Part shown: in pieces, positions 10,401 to 17,353 of the stretch
How the letters are laid out: the number at the start of each line of letters is the position of its first letter
How positions within the stretch are numbered: position 1 is the first letter of the stretch
Assembly: GCA_937873655.1 (NCBI GenBank)
Contig: CALMYQ010000122.1
Coordinates: forward strand, 1-64,000
DNA from: an uncultured Lewinella sp.
GTDB taxonomy: Bacteria; Bacteroidota; Bacteroidia; Chitinophagales; Saprospiraceae
Length of the DNA stretch: 64,000 nucleotides
Direction: 5' to 3'
Notes under the pieces: generated by a model
The model's input: only the letters and a program-made list of their open reading frames with translations
Told to the model about the DNA's origin: nothing
Database searches by the model: none
Position numbers and translations under genes: made by a program

Positions 10401-10708
10401 GATGGTTTGCCGGGAACAATGGCAAAATGCCCCGGGTTTTCAGCCAGTTCGGCCAATGCCAGGTCTTTTTCGTGCAGGGCCAACCCGGCTTTTTGCTTGT
10501 TCTTGTCCGGGCCGTGGCAGGGGAAACAGCGGTCGGCCAGAATGGGCTTGATATGGTAATTAAAATCGATTTTATCCGGGATCGGCGGTCCTGCAGCCAA
10601 CAGGTCCGGCGCTTCCCTCCCGCAGCCGGAAATCAGCACAGCCAACAGTCCTGCCGTTATAGCGCAGACAATTCCCGCATATTTTGTGAAAGCCAATCTC
10701 AACTGCAC
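7433..10708 (-). CDS. Cytochrome c-DUF1549-LamG-DUF1553 lipoprotein (PSD1 type)
   Basis: Large (1091 aa) lipoprotein of the type first named in Planctomycetes. A signal peptide ends in the lipobox LISGC (Cys29). One c-type heme motif CFPCH lies at residues 61-65 with a downstream RLMPPPESNL segment that could supply the Met ligand. DUF1549 follows (WVRNPIDAFVAARL; SFDLTGLPPT; YADSDGYLDD), then an inserted LamG/concanavalin-like domain around residues 480-650, then DUF1553 (RVIVNRIWQLHFGKGIV; RATNTPLQALVLLNDP). It is the first gene of a probable operon with DUF1501, Gfo/Idh and GMC genes. The heme suggests electron transfer linked to sugar oxidation; this is inference. Confidence 0.9.
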   Translation of the reverse strand: MQLRLAFTKYAGIVCAITAGLLAVLISGCGREAPDLLAAGPPIPDKIDFNYHIKPILADRCFPCHGPDKNKQKAGLALHEKDLALAELAENPGHFAIVPGKPSKSEVYRRIISTDPDRLMPPPESNLNLSPYEIQVLKKWIEQGAEYRPHWSFIPPVKPGVPAVKNRDWVRNPIDAFVAARLEKEGQHPAPEADRETLIRRLSFDLTGLPPTLEEVDAFVTDDSPDAYEKLVDRLLASPAYGERMAAYWLDVARYADSDGYLDDKHRQFSPWRDWVIKAFNQNMSYRDFITWQLAGDLLPNATKDQVLATAFNRLHKRNSEAGIVFEEFRVEYVADRTNTLGKAVMGMSLECARCHDHKYDPVSQEEYFQLFAFFNSTSEFGHAVYGPDQTPGPALLLTDDEVEARRKLIDKLVQDQETAYRQSAGAAESGFDKWRAKGGFSGRVLQKWLDQNQVAWYPFDQLVHVAGERAESPDRVKKGKFAYLNNPVLKPGARGNAFFVTDLSSGRLAEKDGWFERTEPFSVDLWLYPDTLYEEAGIFQHSEELRLGFKGYSLHLNRNRPTFILAHSWPQNALQITATDPLPIRKWSKVTITYDGSSRAAGLHLFVDGKPAPVESDLDHLYKGILFKPDIHTYGFNGFTFGQRDKIKAFKNGGIDEVRIFKTALTPIEVEYLFDPELTQERLAGLQDPATAGQLRAAYVARVDGTVRAQLDNLHLARQKANTLYDAIPEIMVMGDLPEPRPTFVLNRGNYDAPGKEVSPGVPSRVFPFPDNLPANRLGLADWLFDPRHPLTARVIVNRIWQLHFGKGIVKTSEDFGNQGELPSHPELLDWLAVWFMESDWDLKALHKLIVTSATYRQNSAITPALQAFDPENRLLARGPRFRLPAEMIRDNALAISGLLVRRQGGPSVYPYQPEGLWDELSNKSWRYKYLQEPGEGLYRRSIYTIWKRTSPPPSMVIFDVGDRDVCAVRRRATNTPLQALVLLNDPQYQEACRVLAEGVIRNTGNDDDVRLTRVFRLVLGRRPDVKEMDLMRTYYASEKKKYEANPADALAYLETGETPLDPDLPQAAVVALSSVANSLMNTYEGTIFR

Positions 10709-10773
10709 GGCTTCAGGTTTTTCGTTTGCTACAAATTTAATGATTCCTGGTTTTTACGGGTATTTTTAACCGG

Positions 10774-12504
10774 TTATTTACCGGGGCGCAGAACCTGCGT
10801 CTCCCGGCTGCCGTTTCGGAACACCGTAATCCCTTTTACCCCCAGGCGCCAGGCGGTTCGAAAAGCATCGGAGATGTCATGAACGGTGGCCGTTTCCGGC
10901 AGGTTGATGGTCTTGGAAACCGCATTATCCGTAAATTCCTGGAATGCGGCCTGATGGCGAACATGGTATGACCACGGAATTTCGAGGCTGGTTTGGAAAA
11001 TCCGTTTCAGATCGGCGGGAATTCCGGGGATTGACGCTAATGTTCCCTCGTCCTTAATGGCTCTAACCAGGTCTTCCGACCAAAACCCGGTTTCCTTCAG
11101 TTTTTCAAGAAACACGGTATTGAGTTCCCACTGGTCTTTACCTTCCAGAACACCCATCCGCCTGAAGGCCAGGGCAAAGAGCGGTTCGATAGAAGAGGAG
11201 GTTCCGGCGATGATGGAGATTGTCCCCGTAGGCGCTATACTCGTCCTGGCGGCATTCCGCAAGGGCAGATGCGGGTAAAAAACGCTCTTGTCCCATGCCG
11301 GGAAGGCGCCGCGGTCACGGGCCAGCGCAGCGGATGCATCCAGGCTTTGATCCCTGACGAAGGCCATCAACTTGCGCGCGAGCTCAACAGCTTCTTCCGA
11401 GGCATAAGGAATCCCCAGCTGCATCAGCATTTCCGCCCACCCCATGAGCCCAAGTCCGATCTTTCGCGTCGACCGCGTCACCCGTTCTATTTCAGGTAAA
11501 ACATAGCGATTGACCTCGATCACGTCGTCCAGAAAACGAACGGCGAGCGGAATGATTCGAGCCAGCTTGTCCCAGTCGACCGCCTGCTTCTTTGTTTCCG
11601 TTCGTCTGACCATGCCGGACAGGTTGATCGACCCCAGGTTGCAACTTTCAAAATCGAGCAGGGGCATTTCACCGCAGGGGTTCATGCCGGCAATTGACCC
11701 AAGCCCGGGTACGGGATTATGCCGGTTGACGGTATCTATGAAGACCAGCCCGGGATCGCCGGTCAGCCAGGCTTGTTCCGTTATCAGATCCCATAAATCC
11801 CCGGCCTTGGCGGTTTCCGTTATCCGGCCGGTCCGCGGGTTGACCAGTTGCCAGTCGCCGTTTGTTTCCGCAGCCCGCATAAAGGCATCCGTTACCACTG
11901 CGGAAAGATTGAAATTGGGCAACCGCCTGCCGCCCGATTTAACCTGAACAAACGACCGGATATCCGGGTGATCGACGCTGAGCAGGCCCATATTGGCGCC
12001 GCGCCGCTTACCGCCCTGGCGGACGGTTTCCGTGGCAAAATCGAACAGACCGATGAACGAGACGGGGCCGGTGGATACGCCGCCGGTGGATGCGATCACG
12101 TCGCCGGCCGGTCGCAATCCGGAAAAGTTAAAACCCGTACCGCCGCCGCTCTGGTGGATGAGGGCCGCGTTTTTCAGGGTCGTAAAAATACTTTCAAGGC
12201 TGTCGTTCAGGGGAAGGACAAAACAGGCGCTGAGTTGCCCTTTCGGCAAACCTGCATTCATCAGCGTTGGGGAATTGGGAAGAAATTCCAGCCGGGTCAT
12301 CAGCCTGTAAAAAGACCGGCTCCATTGGGCAGCCGCATCGGGGCCGCCCCATTGCAGTTCCGCCTGCGCAACAGCGTCCGCTACCCGACGGAAAAGCTGG
12401 TCCGGCGTTTCACAGATCCTGCCGTTTTCATCCCTGAGCAGGTAACGGCTCTTCAGGACCTGCAGGGCGTTGTCTGCAAGTCGGCGCATTTTACTGACTC
12501 CCAA
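10774..12504 (-). CDS. nrdJ: Adenosylcobalamin-dependent (class II) ribonucleotide reductase
   Basis: Reduces ribonucleotides to deoxyribonucleotides with a B12-generated thiyl radical. The catalytic set is complete: Cys94 in LSACFVLP, Cys277 and Glu279 in NPCGE, and Cys288 in FESCNLGSIN; the phosphate-binding PTGTISIIAGTSSSIEP block is also present. No N-terminal ATP-cone is obvious. The protein is short (576 aa): it ends at GITVFRNGSRETQVLRPGK and lacks the C-terminal CxxC pair that normally re-reduces the active site, although the preceding fold looks intact. No cobalamin riboswitch was noticed upstream. It lies 65 bp before the DUF1553 gene on the same strand, but linkage of function is doubtful. 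Confidence 0.9.
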   Translation of the reverse strand: MGVSKMRRLADNALQVLKSRYLLRDENGRICETPDQLFRRVADAVAQAELQWGGPDAAAQWSRSFYRLMTRLEFLPNSPTLMNAGLPKGQLSACFVLPLNDSLESIFTTLKNAALIHQSGGGTGFNFSGLRPAGDVIASTGGVSTGPVSFIGLFDFATETVRQGGKRRGANMGLLSVDHPDIRSFVQVKSGGRRLPNFNLSAVVTDAFMRAAETNGDWQLVNPRTGRITETAKAGDLWDLITEQAWLTGDPGLVFIDTVNRHNPVPGLGSIAGMNPCGEMPLLDFESCNLGSINLSGMVRRTETKKQAVDWDKLARIIPLAVRFLDDVIEVNRYVLPEIERVTRSTRKIGLGLMGWAEMLMQLGIPYASEEAVELARKLMAFVRDQSLDASAALARDRGAFPAWDKSVFYPHLPLRNAARTSIAPTGTISIIAGTSSSIEPLFALAFRRMGVLEGKDQWELNTVFLEKLKETGFWSEDLVRAIKDEGTLASIPGIPADLKRIFQTSLEIPWSYHVRHQAAFQEFTDNAVSKTINLPETATVHDISDAFRTAWRLGVKGITVFRNGSRETQVLRPGK

Positions 12505-12553
12505 GTGTCCAAAGACAGAATACGCCTAAACAATAAAATTTTCACTGACCATT

Positions 12554-12572
12554 GTCATTCCATCGGTATGAC
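12554..12572. promoter_or_regulatory. Small dyad between araC-type gene and nrdJ
   Basis: GTCATTCC-ATC-GGTATGAC forms a hairpin/dyad with one mismatch in an 84-bp gap. It could be a weak terminator for the AraC gene or an operator for nrdJ. No convincing -7 element was found beside it. Confidence 0.3.
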
Positions 12573-12588
12573 TGTGGTCATGGATCTC

Positions 12589-13395
12589 CTAAACATTCAC
12601 AATGAACCGCTTCCGGTCCTTCATGAATTGCCGGGGCGCGCTGCCCGTATAATGCCTGAATTCCCGGATAAAGTGGGCCTGATCGGCAAAACCGTGATCA
12701 TAGGCCAGGTCCAGGAAATTCACGTCCGGGCAGTGCATGTATTTCTGAATGGCGTTCATCCGGGCAAGCCGCATGTATTCCTTCGCGGTAATGCCGAACT
12801 GGTCCTTGAAGGCCCGTTGAAGCTGGCGGGTGCTGATGGGGACATGGGTCATCAGTTGTTCCTGATCCAGCATGCCGTTCTCTGTCCGGATATACTCGGC
12901 TGCCAGTTGCACATAATCGAAATCCTTCCCGTTCTTTTCGTATTGTTTCAGTAAAAACCGGTCGGCCAGGGCCAGTTGATCCTTTACGGCAATGGTTGTC
13001 CGGATCTGTTCGCAGAAATCGGCCATAACCTTGCCGAAGACATCGGTACTGTCTTCATAGGTCGATGTGAATTCGGAAGGAGGAATACCGAAAATATGAG
13101 AGATCCCCTCCGGAAAGAAACGAATGCCGAATACTTCCACCCGCGACGAAAAATGCACTTCATAGGGTTGGGTATACATTCCGATCAGGGTATAATCGGG
13201 AGAGGTTTGCCGGTCAGACGCTTCGCGGGACAGAAAACAATGGTCGTCCGTCATATGGATGATCAGTTCGATGCATCCGTTCGGTATCACTGATTGAACG
13301 TGCCCGCTTTCACCCTGCCCGTTGAATTCCGCCGCCCAGTATGCCTGTACAAATGGCCTCAGGATCGGATCGGGGAGATGTTCTTTAAAGTACAA
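12589..13395 (-). CDS. AraC family transcriptional regulator (DUF6597 N-terminus)
   Basis: DNA-binding regulator of 268 residues. The N-terminal half opens with LPDPILRPFVQAYWAAEF and contains VIPNGCIELIIHM and IGMYTQPYEVHF, the pattern of the DUF6597 ligand-binding domain common in Bacteroidota AraC proteins. The C-terminal half has two helix-turn-helix units, ending with DLAYDHGFADQAHFIREFRH and YTGSAPRQF, the AraC signature. It is transcribed toward nrdJ with an 84-bp gap; there is no evidence that it controls it. Target genes are unknown. Confidence 0.9.
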   Translation of the reverse strand: MYFKEHLPDPILRPFVQAYWAAEFNGQGESGHVQSVIPNGCIELIIHMTDDHCFLSREASDRQTSPDYTLIGMYTQPYEVHFSSRVEVFGIRFFPEGISHIFGIPPSEFTSTYEDSTDVFGKVMADFCEQIRTTIAVKDQLALADRFLLKQYEKNGKDFDYVQLAAEYIRTENGMLDQEQLMTHVPISTRQLQRAFKDQFGITAKEYMRLARMNAIQKYMHCPDVNFLDLAYDHGFADQAHFIREFRHYTGSAPRQFMKDRKRFIVNV

Positions 13396-13457
13396 AACGC
13401 TTCTTTTTTATTTATTCAAAATTAGGCCTCTCCGGCCACATTTCCGGACGTAAATGA

Positions 13458-13511
13458 GCAGGAAGCAGCATTTTATTAGAAATCGGGGGAATTCTGTTAG
13501 CTGCTCCCTGC
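13458..13511. other. Imperfect inverted repeat in the cupin-AraC gap
   Basis: GCAGGAAGCAGC (13458-13469) pairs with GCTGCTCCCTGC (13500-13511) with one mismatch and a 30-nt loop. It lies downstream of the cupin gene on the - strand and could end its transcript, but no U-run follows. Confidence 0.3.
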
Positions 13512-13559
13512 CGTCAATCACCCGGTCGGGCGCACTGTACGGAAAAATCAAATCGGAAA

Positions 13560-13982
13560 TTATCCGAATAAAAGCGCGGTATTAACCACATTGGAGTGGG
13601 TCGGCAACATCTCCTTTTCAAAGGTGGCGATGATGTTGTTGGCGCCGCCGAAAACGCCGAGTACGCGGGCCGTAGTCGTTCCGATATTCCTGAAATCGTG
13701 GGGTACCATTTCCGGCACCAGCGCGATGCCGCCCTTGGATACCTCCCCGACCTCGTCGCCGATGGTGGCCTCCAGGCGTCCGTCCAGGATCACGAGGAGT
13801 TCTTCTGCGCTGTCGGTGTGTTTGCCCAGGTTATCGCCCGGTTCGAGTTCGAAGTAAACGGTAGCGAGTTTTCTGGAGCCATGCGCGCCCACCAGCGGGA
13901 AGGTGGCTCTGCAATGTTGATTGGGGTCTTCTTTGCCCGTAAATTCATTCAACTCGATTTCATTCAGATTAATTGCGGTCAT
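13560..13982 (-). CDS. Small cupin domain protein
   Basis: A 140-residue single-domain cupin. Motif 1 is visible as LGKHTDSAEELLVILDGR (first His and Glu of a metal site) and motif 2 as GGIALVPEMVPHDFRNIG (third His). The rest is a beta-rich jelly roll. Such proteins act as sugar/keto-acid binding enzymes, dioxygenases or sensors; nothing here fixes the role. It stands alone, with its own likely promoter upstream and a hairpin downstream. Confidence 0.85.
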   Translation of the reverse strand: MTAINLNEIELNEFTGKEDPNQHCRATFPLVGAHGSRKLATVYFELEPGDNLGKHTDSAEELLVILDGRLEATIGDEVGEVSKGGIALVPEMVPHDFRNIGTTTARVLGVFGGANNIIATFEKEMLPTHSNVVNTALLFG

Positions 13983-14025
13983 TTTTGCAATGTTTTTTTG
14001 GTTGATTAAAATTGAATTACGGGTA

Positions 14026-14033
14026 CAAAATTA
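14026..14033 (-). promoter_or_regulatory. Probable -7 element of the cupin gene
   Basis: Read on the - strand the site is TAATTTTG, a match to the Bacteroidota TAnnTTTG -7 box, 43 bp upstream of the cupin start. No clear TTTG -33 box lies 19-21 bp further upstream. Confidence 0.45.
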
Positions 14034-14172
14034 CAGCGGTGAGGGGTCTGGAAATTGAAAAAAAACGCCATTTTAAGGATAGGTTGCCTTTGAAAACCTC
14101 TTTGGTAAATGCATCGATTTGCAGAAGGGCAATTATTTTCATGGCTGATTCCTTTTATAGAAGGAACAGATC

Positions 14173-14319
14173 CTACCCATAAACCGGTTCCACCTCCAAT
14201 TGAACATGCCGGCTTTCCGAAACATAGGCAATGCCCCCGGCATACAAACGCTGAATGGCTTTACCTTGCAGTTCCAGACTGAAGGCATTGATGATCTTAA
14301 TTTCAACGGTTTTAAACAT
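14173..14319 (-). CDS. Possible 48-residue small protein
   Basis: An ATG-initiated frame beginning MFKTVEIKIINAF and ending HVQLEVEPVYG fills the gap between the cupin and a short membrane-type protein. Composition is protein-like, with alternating hydrophobic strands, and it starts 41 bp after the stop of the upstream ORF. I do not recognise it. It may be a genuine small gene or a fragment of a longer lost one. Confidence 0.35.
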   Translation of the reverse strand: MFKTVEIKIINAFSLELQGKAIQRLYAGGIAYVSESRHVQLEVEPVYG

Positions 14320-14360
14320 AATATGCTGTCTTTTTGGTCAATGAATGTTGCGGGCTGCCT

Positions 14361-14765
14361 TCAGGGCAAAGGAACAGACTTCGGCATTTGCTTTTTGGCG
14401 ACTTTCCTTTCCATAAAATACCCTGCGCCCGCCCTGATCTTCAATTTGAGCCCGGATTCCAACCGGTAGGCCACGCCTAATCCCGCGGATAGATACCCGC
14501 CGATCAGCAGCCGCTTCGGAAACAGATACCCGGCCCGTACAGACCATCCGACTTCCATAAACCCGGTATTCCGGGCCCGGATCTCGGCGTCCCCATGGAA
14601 TCCTGTCCGGGCATTTGAGGGCAATACCTCATGGGGTTCGACCACAACCTTTTCCTGGATCAGTTCTACGTTCAACGCCCCCGGCATACAAGTCTGGGCC
14701 GCCATTAGAAAGAGCAGGCATCCCGTTTTGAGGCAGATCTGCCATGAATTGCGAAAGTTTGACAT
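14361..14765 (-). CDS. Hypothetical secreted protein, short beta-barrel-like
   Basis: A 134-residue product with a signal-like hydrophobic start (residues ~11-27) and then alternating strands such as TGFMEVGWSVRAGYLF, GGYLSAGLGVAYRL and LKLKIRAGAGYFM, which resemble transmembrane strands of outer-membrane beta-barrels. Only about four strands are present before the frame ends in a basic tail, fewer than the eight expected, so it may be a truncated barrel gene. It is divergent from the methyltransferase gene. Not recognised as a named family. Confidence 0.5.
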   Translation of the reverse strand: MSNFRNSWQICLKTGCLLFLMAAQTCMPGALNVELIQEKVVVEPHEVLPSNARTGFHGDAEIRARNTGFMEVGWSVRAGYLFPKRLLIGGYLSAGLGVAYRLESGLKLKIRAGAGYFMERKVAKKQMPKSVPLP

Positions 14766-14950
14766 ACATTTGGTTTTTGGCGTAATTTTCGCCGCAAAAT
14801 TCAGGGATTCCGGGGTTGGAAAATTGAATTAATGCGACATCTTTCACAAAAGACAGCGCAAAATTATACCCTGTTTCGGCCCTTTCGGTAAGCTATTGAG
14901 CAGATCGGCGGGATGAATGAGCAAACGGTTTGAATCGTTTAAATTAACAT

Positions 14951-15550
14951 ATGAGCATGCTGGCAACCGGTGACACTGATATTTACCTGATCGACCAGAT
15001 TCAAAGAGGTCGGATCAGACCGAATATGCGCTTGCTTGACGCGGGATGCGGCACAGGCAGGAACGCCGAATATTTTGTTCGAAACAACTACGATTTCTTC
15101 GGGATCGACGCCCGGGAGGAAGCAATCCAGGAGGCCCGACGCCGGATTCAGGGATGGAATCCGCATTTTGATATCGGGAAATTCAGGGTGGCGGACGTAG
15201 CCCGGATCCCTTTCCCCGACGATCATTTCGATTTTATCATCAGCAGCGCCGTACTGCATTTCGCAGCTGACAGGGCACAATTCACGGTGCTGATGGAAGA
15301 GATGCTCCGGGTATTGGCCCCGGGCGGCACGCTTTGGATCCGGATGACCGCCAAACACACCATCGAACACCTGGCTCAACACCTGCACGATGATGTTTAC
15401 CGGTTGCCGGACGGCTCAACCCGCTATCTGCTGGACCGGGATTACCTCAGCGAATGGATGGAAAAACACGGCCTGTCCTTTGCCGATCCCTTTAAAACGG
15501 TAAATGTGTCGGACGTGCGGACGATGGCCGTAGTGGTTCTCCGGGTTTGA
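14951..15550 (+). CDS. Class I SAM-dependent methyltransferase
   Basis: Small (199 aa) Rossmann-fold methyltransferase of the Methyltransf_11 type. Motif I is LLDAGCGTGRNAEYF, motif II includes FFGIDAREEAI with the ribose-binding acidic residue, and the later ARIPFPDDHFDFIISSAVLHF and LRVLAPGGTLWIRM correspond to motifs IV-V. Substrate cannot be read. It is cytoplasmic and apparently monocistronic. Its stop codon is part of a strong hairpin, and its 3' end overlaps the tail of a truncated propeller-domain frame on the other strand. Confidence 0.88.
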   Translation: MSMLATGDTDIYLIDQIQRGRIRPNMRLLDAGCGTGRNAEYFVRNNYDFFGIDAREEAIQEARRRIQGWNPHFDIGKFRVADVARIPFPDDHFDFIISSAVLHFAADRAQFTVLMEEMLRVLAPGGTLWIRMTAKHTIEHLAQHLHDDVYRLPDGSTRYLLDRDYLSEWMEKHGLSFADPFKTVNVSDVRTMAVVVLRV

Positions 15551-16358
15551 GAAACTTTTGAAGTTTCTTAAACCTGGCCGAGAAGCACAAGGCAGGGTAC
15601 TTAAACCCCAGTTGCGAGGCATAGCTTTCCGCATTCAGTGCAAAAATAGCCTGCAAATTCCGGTCCGGCAGGCTGTCCAGGCGGCCTTCCCGGGTATCAT
15701 ACCGGTAAATCCAGGCGCGATTCCTGAAAAATAAAGTGTGCCGGCAGACTGCAAAAACACGGGCGCTGAACGGTCGGGGCAAGGGCGGGGTGATCCTGAT
15801 GGAGGGTACAAACCGGCGGGTGTCCGGCTGGAATTCCAGAAAGCCGCTGCTGGTCTGCAAACTGACCTCCTGGTCCGGCAACTGGAACAGGTCCCCCAAC
15901 ATCCCGGCCGAATCCTTTGCCGGCGGGGGGACTTCCGTGAAATCCCGAAGGTCTTCATCGTAAAAATAAACGCGGTCCGTACCGGAAATCCAGACCCGGT
16001 TTGAGCGGTCGCAGAACAGGTGGGTAAAGGTCCCCTTGACCCGGAAATTGATCACTTTCCGGCCGTCGAATCGCTGGACGCTCCTGAAGTGGAGGATCCA
16101 TAGGAACCCCTTGTTGTCCCGGATCACCGACCGGATAGTGCCCGGCCTGATCCCGGATGAATAATCGAACAGTTGGAGGTGGTAGTCGGGAAGCTGGGCC
16201 TGGGCGATTCCCCATCCGGCGAGGAGGAAGAAGAGGATGAGTTTAACGGAAGATGCCGGACGGTGGACAGCGCAGGCCGCACGAGTTCCTGCTTCGCCGC
16301 AATTTCTCCGGACGGAGGAGCATACAGGATAAGGAAGGGCCGGCCTGAAAAACCTCAT
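15492..16358 (-). pseudogene. Truncated two-component-regulator propeller protein
   Basis: The frame resembles the N-terminal sensor of Bacteroidota hybrid two-component or LuxR-type regulators: a hydrophobic leader (LILFFLLAGWGIAQAQ), then Reg_prop-type units such as GTIRSVIRDNKGFLWI, VQRFDGRKV and HLFCDRSNRVWISG. Full members run to about 900-1400 residues with more propeller blades, a Y_Y_Y domain, a TM segment and an output domain. Here only two or three blades remain, and the frame runs into the hairpin and 3' end of the convergent methyltransferase gene. The first 40 residues look non-coding and no good start lies next to the leader. Probably a decayed remnant. Confidence 0.6.
15544..15574. 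terminator. Strong hairpin at a convergent gene end
   Basis: A 14-bp stem, GGTTTGAGAAACTT (15544-15557) with AAGTTTCTTAAACC (15561-15574), has one G/T mismatch and a 3-nt loop. It overlaps the methyltransferase stop codon and probably acts as a bidirectional terminator or mRNA end-protector. No long U-run is visible. Confidence 0.6.
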
Positions 16359-16549
16359 AGATGCAGCAATTTGATCCGGATACCGGGTTCCGCGTCAAAA
16401 GAAGCGGGCTGTGTAAAAATACAAATCCGACGTGTAAATTGCAGGACCGTTGAGTAAACGGCAGAAAAATTGAGCGGATGAAGGTTTTGAAACTTTTCAA
16501 TACTGCGGAAGCTTTCGCAAAGCCCCCCTCAATTCGTCGTTTTCACCGG

Positions 16550-16580
16550 TTTCACGCCCGCGGCAACCCTCGTAAATTTG
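16550..16580 (+). promoter_or_regulatory. Promoter of the DHFR-like gene
   Basis: TTTC at 16550-16553 and the perfect -7 box TAAATTTG at 16573-16580 are separated by 19 bp, matching the TTTG-N19/20-TAnnTTTG layout of Bacteroidota with one change in the -33 box. The start codon follows 43 bp downstream. Confidence 0.55.
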
Positions 16581-16623
16581 TCCGGTCAATTGAATCATCC
16601 TACAACATCAAAAAAAAGATCGC

Positions 16624-17184
16624 ATGAGAAAGTTGAAATTACAAATGCAGGTCTCTGTCGACGGGTTCGTAGCCGGCCCTAACGGAGAAATGGACTGGAT
16701 GCAGTGGAACTGGGACGACGGGCTGAAAGCCTTTGTCAACGCCCTCACCGAACCGGTGGATACCATCCTGCTGGGTCGAAAACTAGCCGAAGGTTTCATC
16801 CCCGCCTGGAAATCACGCATCGGCGACCCCGCAGCGGAGGAGGAACTGGCATTTGCCCATAAAATGATCGATACACCCAAGATCGTCTTCACCAAAACCC
16901 TCGACAGCTCCGAATGGGAAAATACCGAGCTGGAAAAGGGCGACTTTGTATCGCAGATCACCGGCTTGAAGCAACAGCCCGGCAGTGATATCATCGTCTA
17001 CGGCGGCGCCACCTTCGTGGCCTCGCTCATCGAAAAAGGCCTGATCGACGACCTCTACCTGTTTGTCAACCCGGCAGCCACGGGTGGCGGCCTGCGCATC
17101 TTCGGCGGAAGGACCAACCTGGCCCTTGCAGCCTCCCGGGCGTTTGATTGCGGGATCGTTTTGCTGCATTATAAGCCTGCCTAA
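16624..17184 (+). CDS. Dihydrofolate reductase family (RibD C-terminal domain) protein
   Basis: A 186-residue stand-alone RibD_C/DHFR-like domain. The start MRKLKLQMQVSVDGFVAGPNG and the following DTILLGRKLAEGF and GSDIIVYGGATFVASLI segments are the standard strand-loop motifs of this group. These proteins bind NADPH, but substrates are mostly unknown; many are annotated as DHFR without being the folate enzyme. It is a single gene with its own promoter. Confidence 0.88.
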   Translation: MRKLKLQMQVSVDGFVAGPNGEMDWMQWNWDDGLKAFVNALTEPVDTILLGRKLAEGFIPAWKSRIGDPAAEEELAFAHKMIDTPKIVFTKTLDSSEWENTELEKGDFVSQITGLKQQPGSDIIVYGGATFVASLIEKGLIDDLYLFVNPAATGGGLRIFGGRTNLALAASRAFDCGIVLLHYKPA

Positions 17185-17353
17185 GGCCCGATTCATCTGC
17201 CGATATGATCCCCGCGGGTGACCTTATGGTTCCAGGTCTGCTTTATTCAGTTGTGCCGGAAATGCAGGATGGCCAATTTCAGAATCCTTCCGATCAAATG
17301 TACTGTCGCTGGGAAAATTTCACTAGGTTTATCCGTAAAAATCCAGATCCGCC

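Noticed and set aside
10709..10773. Cobalamin riboswitch near nrdJ
   Set aside because: The flanking gaps (10709-10773 and 12505-12588) are too short and lack a B12-box-like pattern.
9314..10882. 522-codon frame antisense to the DUF1553 gene
   Set aside because: Runs across the start of the DUF1553 gene into nrdJ and shows no family pattern.
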